DNA of 64,000 nt from VGBK01 sp964354255 (GTDB lineage: Bacteria > Actinomycetota > Acidimicrobiia > Spongiisociales > UBA11373). This document shows, in pieces, positions 19,441-27,553 of the stretch (positions are counted from its first letter, which is position 1; each line of letters opens with the position of its first letter). The DNA lies in NCBI GenBank assembly GCA_964354255.1, contig CAYGYX010000005.1:4940-68939 (forward strand), in the 5' to 3' direction. The notes under the pieces are model-generated. The model did not search any database. It worked only from the letters and a program-made list of their open reading frames with translations, and was not told the DNA's origin. The position numbers and the translations under genes are program-made.

Positions 19441-20733
19441 TTGCGCGTCCGAACCGTCGCCGTCGTGGTCGTCGCCCTGGCTCTTCTCGCCGTGGCCTGT
19501 GGGGACGGAGCCGCCTCCTCGGGAGCGCTGATCGCTTCCGACCTGGAGCGGCGCGCCCCCGAGGCGCCCGCCGGCGACGTGGCGGCAGTGGCCGCCGGCA
19601 ACAACGCGTTCGCGGCCGCCGTCTACGCCCTGCTGGCCGCGGAGGAGCAGGGCAACCTGGTCTACTCGCCGGCCAGCCTCCGCCTCGCCCTGGCCATGAC
19701 CTACGCCGGGGCCAGGGGCGAGACCGCTACCCAGATGGCCGACGTGCTCCGCTTCGACCTCAGCGATGAGGCCCTGCACGCCGCCTTCAACGCCCTCGAC
19801 CAGGAACTGGCCTCCCGCAACCAGGAGTTCCCGGCCACCGGCGACGGGGTGGAGCGGAAGGTGCAGCTGTCCATCGCCAACTCGCTGTGGGGCCAGGATG
19901 GCTTCACCTTCGTCCCCGCCTTCCTCGACACTCTGGCCGAGAACTACGGGGCGGGGATGCGAGTGGTGGACTTCGTCGAAGCCACCGAGGCGGCCCGGCA
20001 GGCCATCAACGACTGGGTGGCCGGGGAGACCAACGACCGCATCACCGACCTCATCCCCGAGGGCGTCCTCAGCGAGGCGACCCGGCTGGTGCTGACCAAC
20101 GCGGTGTACCTGGACGCCACCTGGTCGTGGCTGTTCAACAAAGATGACACCTTCGAGGCGCCCTTCTTCCTGCTCGACGGGTCCGAGATCTCCGTGGACA
20201 CCATGCACCAGGATCGCTCCTTCCTCTACGCCGCCGGCGAAGGCTGGCAGGCGGTGGAACTGCCCTACGTGGGCGGGGAGCTGGCCATGCTCTTCCTGGT
20301 CCCCGACTCCGGGCGTTTCGCCGAGGTCGAGGGGCTGGTGGGCGCCGGCCTGCTCGACGAGGTGGTCGCCGGCCTGGAGAGCACCCAGGTGGACCTGGGC
20401 CTGCCGAAGTACGAGTTCCGCTCCAAGTCCTCGGTCGCCGACTTGCTGGCGGCCATGGGCATGCCGGCGGCATTCGACCCCGCTGTGGCCGACTTCTCCG
20501 GCATGACCACCGAGGACCGGCTATTCATCTCCGACGTCATCCACGAGGCCTTCATCAAGGTGGATGAGGAGGGGACCGAGGCTGCCGCCGCCACCGCGGC
20601 GGTCATGGACCTGACCTCCGCTCCGTCCGAGATGGTGGACCTGCAGATCGACCGTCCCTTCCTGTTCTCGCTGTACGACCGCGAGACCGGGGAGATCCTG
20701 TTCATGGGCCGGGTGCTGAACCCGGCGGAGTGA
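19441..20733 (+). CDS. Lipoprotein serpin 1 (serine protease inhibitor)
   Basis: 430 residues from TTG at 19441, with AGAGGTG upstream. A lipoprotein signal ends at LLAVAC, so it should be anchored to the outer face of the membrane by Lgt. The serpin fold is clear: NLVYSPASLRLALAMTYAGA, then SIANSLWGQDGF, LVLTNAVYLDATW and the C-terminal DRPFLFSLYDRETGEILFMG. The hinge GTEAAAATAA is the inhibitory type with small residues at P15-P9. Counting from the hinge as in antitrypsin, P1-P1' falls on Thr-Ser. It is the first of two tandem serpins, with the second starting 68 nt after its stop. Confidence 0.93.
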   Translation: MRVRTVAVVVVALALLAVACGDGAASSGALIASDLERRAPEAPAGDVAAVAAGNNAFAAAVYALLAAEEQGNLVYSPASLRLALAMTYAGARGETATQMADVLRFDLSDEALHAAFNALDQELASRNQEFPATGDGVERKVQLSIANSLWGQDGFTFVPAFLDTLAENYGAGMRVVDFVEATEAARQAINDWVAGETNDRITDLIPEGVLSEATRLVLTNAVYLDATWSWLFNKDDTFEAPFFLLDGSEISVDTMHQDRSFLYAAGEGWQAVELPYVGGELAMLFLVPDSGRFAEVEGLVGAGLLDEVVAGLESTQVDLGLPKYEFRSKSSVADLLAAMGMPAAFDPAVADFSGMTTEDRLFISDVIHEAFIKVDEEGTEAAAATAAVMDLTSAPSEMVDLQIDRPFLFSLYDRETGEILFMGRVLNPAE

Positions 20734-20801
20734 GGTGACAGACTCAACATGGTGGCCGGCCCAAGCGGGCCGCCCACCCGATGACCCGGGAAGGTGAATC
20801 G

Positions 20802-22130
20802 ATGCGCAAGGTGCTGCTGGTGAGCCTGGCGGCCGCCCTGCTTGCCGTCGCGTGCGGCGGCGGGGCCGTTTCCGACGACGGCGCGGCCACCACCGCCGGC
20901 GAGGCGACGTCGCCTGCCGCGCGGCCGGGGGCGTTGCTGGCCTCCGACGTTGCCCGGAGTGCGGCCGAGGCCCCCGTCGGCGACTTGGCCGCGGTGGCCG
21001 GGGAGGATCCCGCCTTCGGGGCGGCACTGCTGGCGGCGCTGGGGGCGGGGAGCGACGCCAACCTGGCGGTCTCCCCGCTGAGCATCCGCCTCGCCCTGGC
21101 GATGACCTATGCCGGCGCCCGCGAGGAGACCGCTGCCCAGATGGCCGAGGTGCTGGGCTACGACCTGGCGGGCGATCGCCTGCACGCCGCCTTCAACGCC
21201 CTCGACCTGGCCGTGGAGGATCGCACCGGTACCTTCCCCGGCGAAGGGGGAGAGGACCGCTCCATCGAGGTCTCCATCTCCAACGCCCTCTGGGGGCAGG
21301 CCGGGTTCCCTGTTGAGCAGGCCTTCCTCGACACGCTGGCCCTGCACTATGGGGCGGGGATGCGCCTGGTCGACTTCGCCGCCGCGGCCGAGGCAGCCCG
21401 GGGGACCATCAACGCCTGGGTGGCCGGGGAGACCAACGACCGCATTCGCGAACTGATCCCGGCGGGGGCGCTCACCCCGGCGACCCTGCTGGTGCTCACC
21501 AACACCGTGTACCTGCTGGCCGACTGGGCGCTGCCCTTCGAAAGTGAGGCCACCGCCGATGGCCTGTTCACCCGCCTCGACGGCTCGACGGTCGCGGTGC
21601 CGTTCATGCACCAGCTCCTCCCCGCCGACCACGCGGCCGGCGATGGCTGGCAGGCGGTGGACCTCCCCTACGTGGGCGGCGAGGTGGCCATGCTGGTAGT
21701 GGTACCCGACGAGGGGCGCTATCAGGAGGTCGAGGCGGGGGCGGCCGGCCTCTTCGGGGAAGCCCGGGCGGCCCTCGCCCCCATCGACGTGGAGCTGGCC
21801 CTGCCCCGCTTCGAGTTCCGCACCCAGGCGAGCCTGCCCGACGCCCTCCGATCGCTGGGCATGACCGATGCCTTCGATGCCGGCCTGGCCGACTTCTCGG
21901 GCATCTCCTCTGAGGGGGCGCTGTTCATCTCCGATGTCGTCCACGAGGTGTTCGTCTCGGTGAACGAGGCCGGCACCGAGGCTGCCGCGGCGACGGCGGT
22001 GATCCTGGGCCGGGGCGCCCCGGCGGTGCCGGTGGAGCTCAGCGTGGACCGGCCCTTCCTCTTCTGGCTGTACGACCGGCCCACCGGTGCGGTGCTGTTC
22101 ATGGGCCGGGTGCTCGACCCGGCGGCGTAG
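20802..22130 (+). CDS. Lipoprotein serpin 2, paralogue of serpin 1
   Basis: 442 residues from the ATG at 20802 (AAGGTG upstream; an ATG at 20781 is less well placed). The lipobox is LLAVAC. The body parallels serpin 1 almost segment by segment (NLAVSPLSIRLALAMTYAGA, SISNALWGQAGF, LVLTNTVYLLADW), so a local gene duplication is likely. The hinge GTEAAAATAV is intact and inhibitory in type, but the loop then reads ILGRGAPAVP, putting an Arg at or next to P1, unlike Thr-Ser in serpin 1. The pair may therefore block different proteases. Confidence 0.93.
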   Translation: MRKVLLVSLAAALLAVACGGGAVSDDGAATTAGEATSPAARPGALLASDVARSAAEAPVGDLAAVAGEDPAFGAALLAALGAGSDANLAVSPLSIRLALAMTYAGAREETAAQMAEVLGYDLAGDRLHAAFNALDLAVEDRTGTFPGEGGEDRSIEVSISNALWGQAGFPVEQAFLDTLALHYGAGMRLVDFAAAAEAARGTINAWVAGETNDRIRELIPAGALTPATLLVLTNTVYLLADWALPFESEATADGLFTRLDGSTVAVPFMHQLLPADHAAGDGWQAVDLPYVGGEVAMLVVVPDEGRYQEVEAGAAGLFGEARAALAPIDVELALPRFEFRTQASLPDALRSLGMTDAFDAGLADFSGISSEGALFISDVVHEVFVSVNEAGTEAAAATAVILGRGAPAVPVELSVDRPFLFWLYDRPTGAVLFMGRVLDPAA

Positions 22131-22138
22131 GCACGGCC

Positions 22139-23104
22139 TCAGCCGACCTCGATCACCCGGCCGACCCCGGCCTCCACGAAGTCGTCCCCGTACTCCCGGG
22201 CGAAGGCATCCCGGGCCGTGTCGCCGGTGCAGTGGGTGGGGGCGACCTGCCGCACTCCCAGCGCGCGGAAGTCCTCGATGATGCCCGCAATCCTCTCTGG
22301 TGTGGTCTCGACCAGGTGGAAGCCGCCCACCACCAGCGCCACCTCGCCGGGGGAAACCTCGTTGGCTCGACTCACCATCTCGACGATCCCCGGGTGGGCG
22401 CACCCGGTGATCACCACGTTGCCCGCCATGGTGTCTACCACCAGGGCCTGCTCGACGATGTAGTCGCCCATCTCGCCGGTGCTGAAGACTCCGGGTAGGA
22501 TCTCGCGAGGCTCGGTGATCGTCACTACTTCGGTGCGGGCCGCCGTCCCGTTCCTGAGTGCCGAGGAGAAGGACGCCGGCAGGTACACCACCGGGGTGGC
22601 CCCGGTGTCGAGCAGAGCGGCCAGCCCGCCGGTGTGGTCGTCGTGCTCGTGGGACAGCACCACCGCATCGAGGGAGGAGGGGTCGATGCCGAGCAACGCC
22701 ATGTTGGCCAGCAGCACCTCGCCGTCGCCGCCGGTGTCGAAGAGGATCCTCTCCCCGGAGACCTCCACCAGCGCGGCGAAGCCCCAGGCGTCGGTGAGAC
22801 GCGGGTCGTAGACGCTGTTGTCGTAGACGATGGTGAGGCGCACGGCCCCTTCTCCGGGGGCCGGAGAGGTCGTCACGATCGGGAGCGTGGTGGTGGTGGA
22901 AGTCGCGGTCGAGGTGGTGGCCGGAACCGTGATCGAAGCCGGGGCAGAAGCAGTGGTGGTGGTCGCCGTCGAGGTGGTGGAGGCTGCGGCGGTGGGAGCG
23001 GTGGACCCGCCCGCGGGGGAGCCGGCGCAGGACGCGGTGAGCAGGGCGGCGGTCAGCCACCAGGTGAGCCTGCGCCGGCCGGCGGGAAGGTGAGCGGAGG
23101 TCAC
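22139..23104 (-). CDS. Lipoprotein with metallo-beta-lactamase fold
   Basis: 321 residues. A lipobox LLTASC (Cys26) is followed by a long Thr/Ser/Ala linker (about residues 30-85), then the hydrolase domain: WGFAALVEVSGERILFDTGG, the zinc motif HEHDDH at 152-157, VITGCAHPGIVEMV and THCTGD. The domain resembles the tetrahydromethanopterin-pathway related (MJ0936-like) cytosolic branch of the family, but here it is exported and membrane tethered. The substrate is unknown. It converges with serpin 2 (9 bp between stops). Confidence 0.85.
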   Translation of the reverse strand: MTSAHLPAGRRRLTWWLTAALLTASCAGSPAGGSTAPTAAASTTSTATTTTASAPASITVPATTSTATSTTTTLPIVTTSPAPGEGAVRLTIVYDNSVYDPRLTDAWGFAALVEVSGERILFDTGGDGEVLLANMALLGIDPSSLDAVVLSHEHDDHTGGLAALLDTGATPVVYLPASFSSALRNGTAARTEVVTITEPREILPGVFSTGEMGDYIVEQALVVDTMAGNVVITGCAHPGIVEMVSRANEVSPGEVALVVGGFHLVETTPERIAGIIEDFRALGVRQVAPTHCTGDTARDAFAREYGDDFVEAGVGRVIEVG

Positions 23105-23150
23105 TCCTCCACGGTACGCGACGCCGCTCGTCGTCGCGTACCGTGGGCGG

Positions 23151-24161
23151 CTACTTCTCGCCTGGGGAGCCCTCTGCCTTCTTTCGCTTCGACGGCTGCA
23201 CCCGGGGAGGCTCCCCGGGCTGCTTGGGGTAGTGGGGTGGCCAGGGAGCGTCGCCGATGCCGCGGGCTTCGTCGGCCGCCGCCATGGCCAGCAGGCCGGA
23301 GAGGTCGCCGGCTGCCTCGTCGATGCCCTCGGTGAGGTCGCCCACGGCTGCCCACCGCCCCCGGAAGCCCTCCAGGGTCATCTCGAGGGGGTCGATCGTG
23401 GCCAGATCGTCCCAGGCGAAGGGGGTAGAGACCCGACCGGTGTGGCGCAGGCTGTAGGCGCTGGCGATGGTCTTGTCGCGGGCGTTCTGGTTGAAGTCGA
23501 TGAACACCCCGCTCCGCTCCTCCTTCCACCAGGCGGTGGTGGCCAGGCCGGGGAGGCGGCGCTCCATCTCCCGGGCGAAGGCCAGGGCGGCGCGGCGCAC
23601 CTCGTGAAAGGTCCACTGCGGCTGCAGGCGTACGTAGATGTGGATGCCCCGCGACCCGGAGGTCTTCGGCCACCCCACCAGGCCCCGCTCGGCGAGCAGG
23701 TCGCGACAGCCCGCCGCTACCGTCCGGCAGTCGTCGAAACCGAAGCCCTCGGTGGGGTCGAGGTCGAGGCGCATCTCGTCGGGATGGTCGAGATCCCCCG
23801 CCCGGCTGGTCCAGGGGTTGAGGTCGAGGCAGCCCAGCTGGACCTGGTCGATGATGTCGGACACGTCGTCGACGACGGCCATGCTCCCCGGCCGGGCCGA
23901 GGGGAAGCGCACCGCCACCGCCTCCCGGATGGTGGTGGGGGCCCGTTTGGTGAAGAAGGGAGGGTGGTCCACCCCTTCCGGCCAGCGCTTCAGCGAGCAC
24001 GGCCGCCGGCGGACGCCCCGCACCGCCCCGGGGGCGCACATGAGGTAGTGGTTCACCACGTCGAGCTTGGTCCAGCCCTGGGTGGGGAAGAGCACCTTGT
24101 CGGGGCTGGTGAGGCGGACCTCCCGCCCGGCCGCCTCCACCGTGATCTGCTCGGTGGCCAT
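23151..24161 (-). CDS. LigD-type DNA polymerase/primase domain (PolDom), stand-alone
   Basis: 336 residues from the ATG at 24161 (MATEQITVEAAGREVRLTSP). The fold is the archaeo-eukaryotic primase type: metal aspartates in RLDLDP (D133, D135), then TSGSRGIHIYVRL and DFNQNARDKTIASAYSLR, and RVSTPFAWDDL near the end. In mycobacterial LigD this domain fills gaps at double-strand breaks and adds ribonucleotides; here it stands alone, with a Lys-rich tail. LigC at 18351 supplies a ligase. Ku and the phosphoesterase domain are not seen in the window. Confidence 0.92.
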   Translation of the reverse strand: MATEQITVEAAGREVRLTSPDKVLFPTQGWTKLDVVNHYLMCAPGAVRGVRRRPCSLKRWPEGVDHPPFFTKRAPTTIREAVAVRFPSARPGSMAVVDDVSDIIDQVQLGCLDLNPWTSRAGDLDHPDEMRLDLDPTEGFGFDDCRTVAAGCRDLLAERGLVGWPKTSGSRGIHIYVRLQPQWTFHEVRRAALAFAREMERRLPGLATTAWWKEERSGVFIDFNQNARDKTIASAYSLRHTGRVSTPFAWDDLATIDPLEMTLEGFRGRWAAVGDLTEGIDEAAGDLSGLLAMAAADEARGIGDAPWPPHYPKQPGEPPRVQPSKRKKAEGSPGEK

Positions 24162-24187
24162 CGGCCGATTATGGCCCGGGCCCGTCG

Positions 24188-24955
24188 TCAAGCAGTGGCC
24201 CGGACCACCGCGCTCACCGCTGCCGGCCCGGCGGGGTGGGTGGGGATCACCTCGACGCCGGTGAACCCCGCCGCCTCGAGGCCGGCCACGTACTCCCGGG
24301 CCGTGATGGCTCCGGCCAGGCACCCCGCCCAGGCGGCCAGGTCGGCCCGTTCCTCCTCGGAGAGGGGCCGGACGGCGACGATGTCGGAGATGGTGAACTG
24401 CCCCCCGGGCGCCAGCACCCGGTGCGCCTCACGGAAGACGGCCGGCTTGTCGGCCGAGAGGTTGATCACGCAGTTGGAGATGACGACGTCGACTGAGGCG
24501 TCGGGCAGGGGTATGGCCTCGATGTCGCCCTTGATGAACTCGACGTTGGCGACTCCCGCCTGCTGCTGGTTAGCGCGAGCCAACTCGAGCATCTCGTCGG
24601 TCATGTCGAGACCGTAGACGAAACCATCGGGCCCGACCTGGCGGGCGGCGAGGAGCACGTCGAGGCCGCCGCCGGAGCCCAGGTCGAGGACTCGCTGGCC
24701 GGGCCGGAGGCCGGCGACGGTGGTGGGGTTGCCGCACCCCAGTGAGGCCAGCCGGGCGGCATCGGGCACCTCGCCGGCGGCGAGACCGGTGTAGGCCGCG
24801 GCCCCGAAGCCGGCGGGCTCGTCGGCGCAGCAGGTGGAGGCCGCCGGAGCAGCCGGCTCCCCCGAGCAGCAGGGCGCCGTCGCGGCCGCTTGCCGGGCGG
24901 CAGCGCGGTACCTCTGGAGGACGGCCTCCTTGATCTCCTCCGGGGTCCGGGCCAT
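24188..24955 (-). CDS. arsM: Arsenite S-adenosylmethionine methyltransferase
   Basis: 255 residues. The SAM site is VLDLGSGGGLDVLLAA (about 89-104). ArsM-type cysteines are present: C29-C30, C42-C43, C74, C162 (SNCVINLS) and C212 (WAGCLAGA); C74, C162 and C212 fit the three that bind As(III). It methylates arsenite to volatile or less retained species in the cytosol. The start lies 1 nt after the arsR stop, so the two are coupled. Two extra N-terminal Cys pairs could aid metal capture (inference). Confidence 0.93.
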   Translation of the reverse strand: MARTPEEIKEAVLQRYRAAARQAAATAPCCSGEPAAPAASTCCADEPAGFGAAAYTGLAAGEVPDAARLASLGCGNPTTVAGLRPGQRVLDLGSGGGLDVLLAARQVGPDGFVYGLDMTDEMLELARANQQQAGVANVEFIKGDIEAIPLPDASVDVVISNCVINLSADKPAVFREAHRVLAPGGQFTISDIVAVRPLSEEERADLAAWAGCLAGAITAREYVAGLEAAGFTGVEVIPTHPAGPAAVSAVVRATA

Positions 24956-24956
24956 G

Positions 24957-25388
24957 TCACACCTCCGTCGGTTGGGGAGGGCGATCGGCTCCGTCCCGGG
25001 CGCCGGCGGCGTCGGGGCCGGCGCCGGCCGGGGCAGGCTGCTCCGGGGGACAGCAGGCCTCCAATGCATCCGCCAGCGAGCGCAGGGTGGCGGCCAGGGT
25101 GGTGGGCGACAGGCTGTACCTGACCTCCCGGCCGCTCTTGGCCGACTCGACTACCCCCGCCCGGCGGAGGACGGCCAGGTGCCGGGAGACGACCGAGAGG
25201 TCCACCGGGCAGCAGGAGGCTGCCTCGCTGACCGTGGTGGGCCGTCCCATCCGGCCGATGCCGGCGATGAGCGCTGCCCGGTTGGGATCGCCCAGGGCCT
25301 TGAAAAGGCCGGGATCGATGAGGGCCTCCAGGTCGGGGCAGCACCCGACGCCGGTGTCGGCGAGTTGCTTGTTCGTTTGCGTCATCAT
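24957..25388 (-). CDS. arsR: ArsR/SmtB-family arsenic-responsive repressor
   Basis: 143 residues. The winged helix has FKALGDPNRAALIAGI and the recognition helix VDLSVVSRHLAVLRRAG. Three Cys pairs are visible: CC near residue 16, CC at the start of the DNA-binding helix (EAASCCPVDLS) and CC near 112 (EACCPPE), so As(III) binding probably involves vicinal cysteines. It heads arsR-arsM. The start region overlaps a palindrome and a TATCAT -10 element (25383-25398), consistent with self-repression and little or no leader. ATG at 25388 is taken; ATG at 25385 is also possible. Confidence 0.93.
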   Translation of the reverse strand: MMTQTNKQLADTGVGCCPDLEALIDPGLFKALGDPNRAALIAGIGRMGRPTTVSEAASCCPVDLSVVSRHLAVLRRAGVVESAKSGREVRYSLSPTTLAATLRSLADALEACCPPEQPAPAGAGPDAAGARDGADRPPQPTEV

Positions 25389-25398
25389 ACAAATGATA
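25383..25398 (-). promoter_or_regulatory. arsR operator and -10 element overlapping the start codon
   Basis: An inverted repeat ATCAT-N4-ATGAT spans 25384-25397. On the arsR strand TATCAT (25398-25393) looks like a -10 box, and the two ATG codons at 25388 and 25385 follow 4-7 nt later. This spacing fits a leaderless transcript, common in actinobacteria, with the repressor site over the transcription start. Confidence 0.55.
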
Positions 25399-25516
25399 GC
25401 ACGGTGCGTGGCAGGTGGAAGTCAGGCCGTGCGCCGTATCCCCGGGCTGGTCATCGCCCTGGGCAGGCCGGCGACCGGCAACGGCGCCCCCTCTGCTCGG
25501 CCGCCGGGCGGTTCCG

Positions 25517-25544
25517 CGTCTCCCCCGCGGCCGCGGGGGAGACG
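25517..25544. repeat. Perfect 28-bp palindrome downstream of the hydrolase gene
   Basis: A 14-bp perfect palindrome (arm CGTCTCCCCCGCGG, no loop). It lies 2 nt past the stop of the alpha/beta hydrolase gene (25546). A half copy (CCGCGGGGGAGAC) occurs at about 29072-29084 after the M20 peptidase gene. It may serve as terminator, or be a REP-like element. Confidence 0.65.
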
Positions 25545-25545
25545 A

Positions 25546-26511
25546 TCACGTGTCGTCCAGTCGCTCGAAAGACCTCACCACCGCCTCCACCAGACGCTCC
25601 CGGTTGAACCACAGCAAGGTGCCGTGCCCGGCGTTGACCCATTCCATGACCGACCCGGGCCAGTGGCGGTGGATGGCCTGCGCGGCGGCGGTGGGCACGT
25701 AGCCGTCGTGGGTGGCAGCCACCAGCACCGCCGCCCGGGTGTGGTCCGGGGCGGGGAAGCGCAGGATGCTGGCGCTGTGCAGCGCCTCGCTCAGGCGCTC
25801 CCGGGTCTCCGGGGTGTCGCCGCCCAGAGCCTCCCAGTCGATGGTGGTCTGCAGGATGCCGTGCAGGAAGGGTGGGCCGGGCGAGAACGGGGCGGCCAGC
25901 AGGGCGGTAGCCACCGGGAAGGGCATGGAGGCGGCGAGGAACCCGGCCATGTTGCCCCCCATGCTGTAGCCGCTCACGCCGACCCGGTAGCCACAACGCC
26001 GGAAGTGGTCGGCGAGCACCCGTCCCTCGAGCACGGCGGCCCGGCCCATCCACATGAAGTCGGCGACCGTGGTGATGGGCTGCTCCTCGCCGGGAACCGC
26101 CCGGCGATCTCCGTAGAAGGGCTGCTCGAGCATCACGGAGGCGATGCCCCGGGCGGCCAGGTCGCGCGCCAGGCGGAGGCGCCCCTGGTAGCCGTGGTCG
26201 TTCCAGGCGGCCATCAGCACCACCAGGCGGTCCGGGTCGCCGGACCCTCTCACCAGGCGGGCCCGGGCCACCCGGCTGGCGTCGGGGAGGAAACGCCCGG
26301 GGCTGTCGAAAGAGAGGTCGCGCCCCACCAGGGAGTCGAACTGCCTCTCCGGGCCTTCTTCGATCGCCACCTCGGGTATGGGGGTCGACGAGGCGGACTC
26401 CTCTAGGTAGGCGGCCATGGCGTCCGCGTCCCCCCAGCCGCGGCGGAAGACCCGCTTGCGGGGAGGGGTGCGGGCCAGCGCCCGGGCCGAGACCGCGTCG
26501 AGCCAGTGCAT
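25546..26511 (-). CDS. Alpha/beta hydrolase, ABHD18 (DUF2048)-like
   Basis: 321 residues. The nucleophile elbow GYSMGG is at 181-186 (Ser183). The acid is probably in THDGYVP and the base histidine in NAGHGTLLWFNRE near the C-terminus. PFYGDRR and DFMWMGRA motifs between strands match the ABHD18-like branch rather than ordinary esterases. Substrate unknown; the family tends to act on lipids or esters. It diverges from the acetyltransferase at 26561 with a 49-bp gap that must hold both promoters. Confidence 0.85.
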   Translation of the reverse strand: MHWLDAVSARALARTPPRKRVFRRGWGDADAMAAYLEESASSTPIPEVAIEEGPERQFDSLVGRDLSFDSPGRFLPDASRVARARLVRGSGDPDRLVVLMAAWNDHGYQGRLRLARDLAARGIASVMLEQPFYGDRRAVPGEEQPITTVADFMWMGRAAVLEGRVLADHFRRCGYRVGVSGYSMGGNMAGFLAASMPFPVATALLAAPFSPGPPFLHGILQTTIDWEALGGDTPETRERLSEALHSASILRFPAPDHTRAAVLVAATHDGYVPTAAAQAIHRHWPGSVMEWVNAGHGTLLWFNRERLVEAVVRSFERLDDT

Positions 26512-26560
26512 GGGTACGGAACCTTAGACCCGGCCGTCCGGGCTCCGGTAGCGTGGCTCC

Positions 26561-27553
26561 GTGGCCCCGGAGATCGTGCCTTTCGACGGCAGCGAGGATG
26601 CCTACCGCCGGCGGGTGGCGCTCCTCAAGGAGGCTCAGCCCGACGAGCCCTGGAGCATGGAGGGGGAACGTGCCGCCGACGAGGCGGACGCCGCCGCCGG
26701 TCGGCCGGGGGGAGCGTTCCTTGCCGCCCTTGACGGCGAATGCCTCGGCTTTGCCCGGTTCCGGGCCGACCCCGAGGACCCGACTCCCGGCCGGCGCCGG
26801 CTCTGGGTGGCGGTAGCCCATCGGGCCCGTCGCCGCGGGGTGGGGACCGCGCTCCTCGATGCCGTGGGGCGGGCCGCGGCCGCGCAGGGAGCCGCCGAGT
26901 TCCTCGTCTCCACCAGCTTGGCAGAGCCGGACGGCCTGGCCTTCGCCCTGGCCCGCGGCTTCGCCGAGGTCGGTGGAGAGGTGGAGTTGCACCTGGACTT
27001 GCGCTCCTTCGAGGCGGCCCGGTTCCCCGCTCACTCCCGGGTGCCCGGCCTGCACCTGGACAGCCTGGCCTCTCTCCTTCTCCGCGACCAGGGCTGGTGC
27101 GAGCGCTATTACTGCCTCTATGCCTCCCTCGGGGCCGGCGTCTTGTGGGACCGGGGTGGGGCTCCCCCGGACCCTGAGGCCTTTCGCCGGTTCCACGTCG
27201 AGGCGCCCGGGCTCCTGGACGAGGGCACGGCGGTGGCCGTGGTCGACGGTGAGTGGGTAGGGCTGTGCGAGCTCCGGCGCTCGGGCGACGACACGGCCAC
27301 TGCCTACCAGGAGCTGACCGGGGTCCTGCCCGCCCATCGGCGGCAGGGCATCGGCCGCGCCTTGGTCTGCGCAGCCGCCGGGTGGGCGCGGCACGACGGC
27401 TACCGCCGCCTGCTGACTTCCACCGGCGTGCGCAACGAGGCGATGCAGGCTCTGGCGAGCCGGCTCGGGTTTCGGGTAGCCGGGCGGTGGAGCTACCTCG
27501 TGGGCGCGGTGTCGCGGCTGCGCGTACCATCCGGGGAGGAGGTTGGAAGATGA
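26561..27553 (+). CDS. Double GNAT-domain N-acetyltransferase
   Basis: 330 residues from GTG at 26561. Two GNAT folds in tandem: the first has the acetyl-CoA loop HRARRRGVGTALLDA (about 86-100), the second AHRRQGIGRALVCAA (about 259-273) followed by STGVRNEAMQALASRLGFRV, a classic end. Such two-domain acetyltransferases act on small molecules or peptides; the acceptor is unknown. Its stop overlaps the start of the M20 peptidase (ATGA at 27550), so translation is coupled. Confidence 0.9.
   Translation: MAPEIVPFDGSEDAYRRRVALLKEAQPDEPWSMEGERAADEADAAAGRPGGAFLAALDGECLGFARFRADPEDPTPGRRRLWVAVAHRARRRGVGTALLDAVGRAAAAQGAAEFLVSTSLAEPDGLAFALARGFAEVGGEVELHLDLRSFEAARFPAHSRVPGLHLDSLASLLLRDQGWCERYYCLYASLGAGVLWDRGGAPPDPEAFRRFHVEAPGLLDEGTAVAVVDGEWVGLCELRRSGDDTATAYQELTGVLPAHRRQGIGRALVCAAAGWARHDGYRRLLTSTGVRNEAMQALASRLGFRVAGRWSYLVGAVSRLRVPSGEEVGR

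Noticed and set aside
20265..23060. 931-residue frame opposite both serpins
   Set aside because: His/Arg/Gly-rich shadow without ribosome-binding site.
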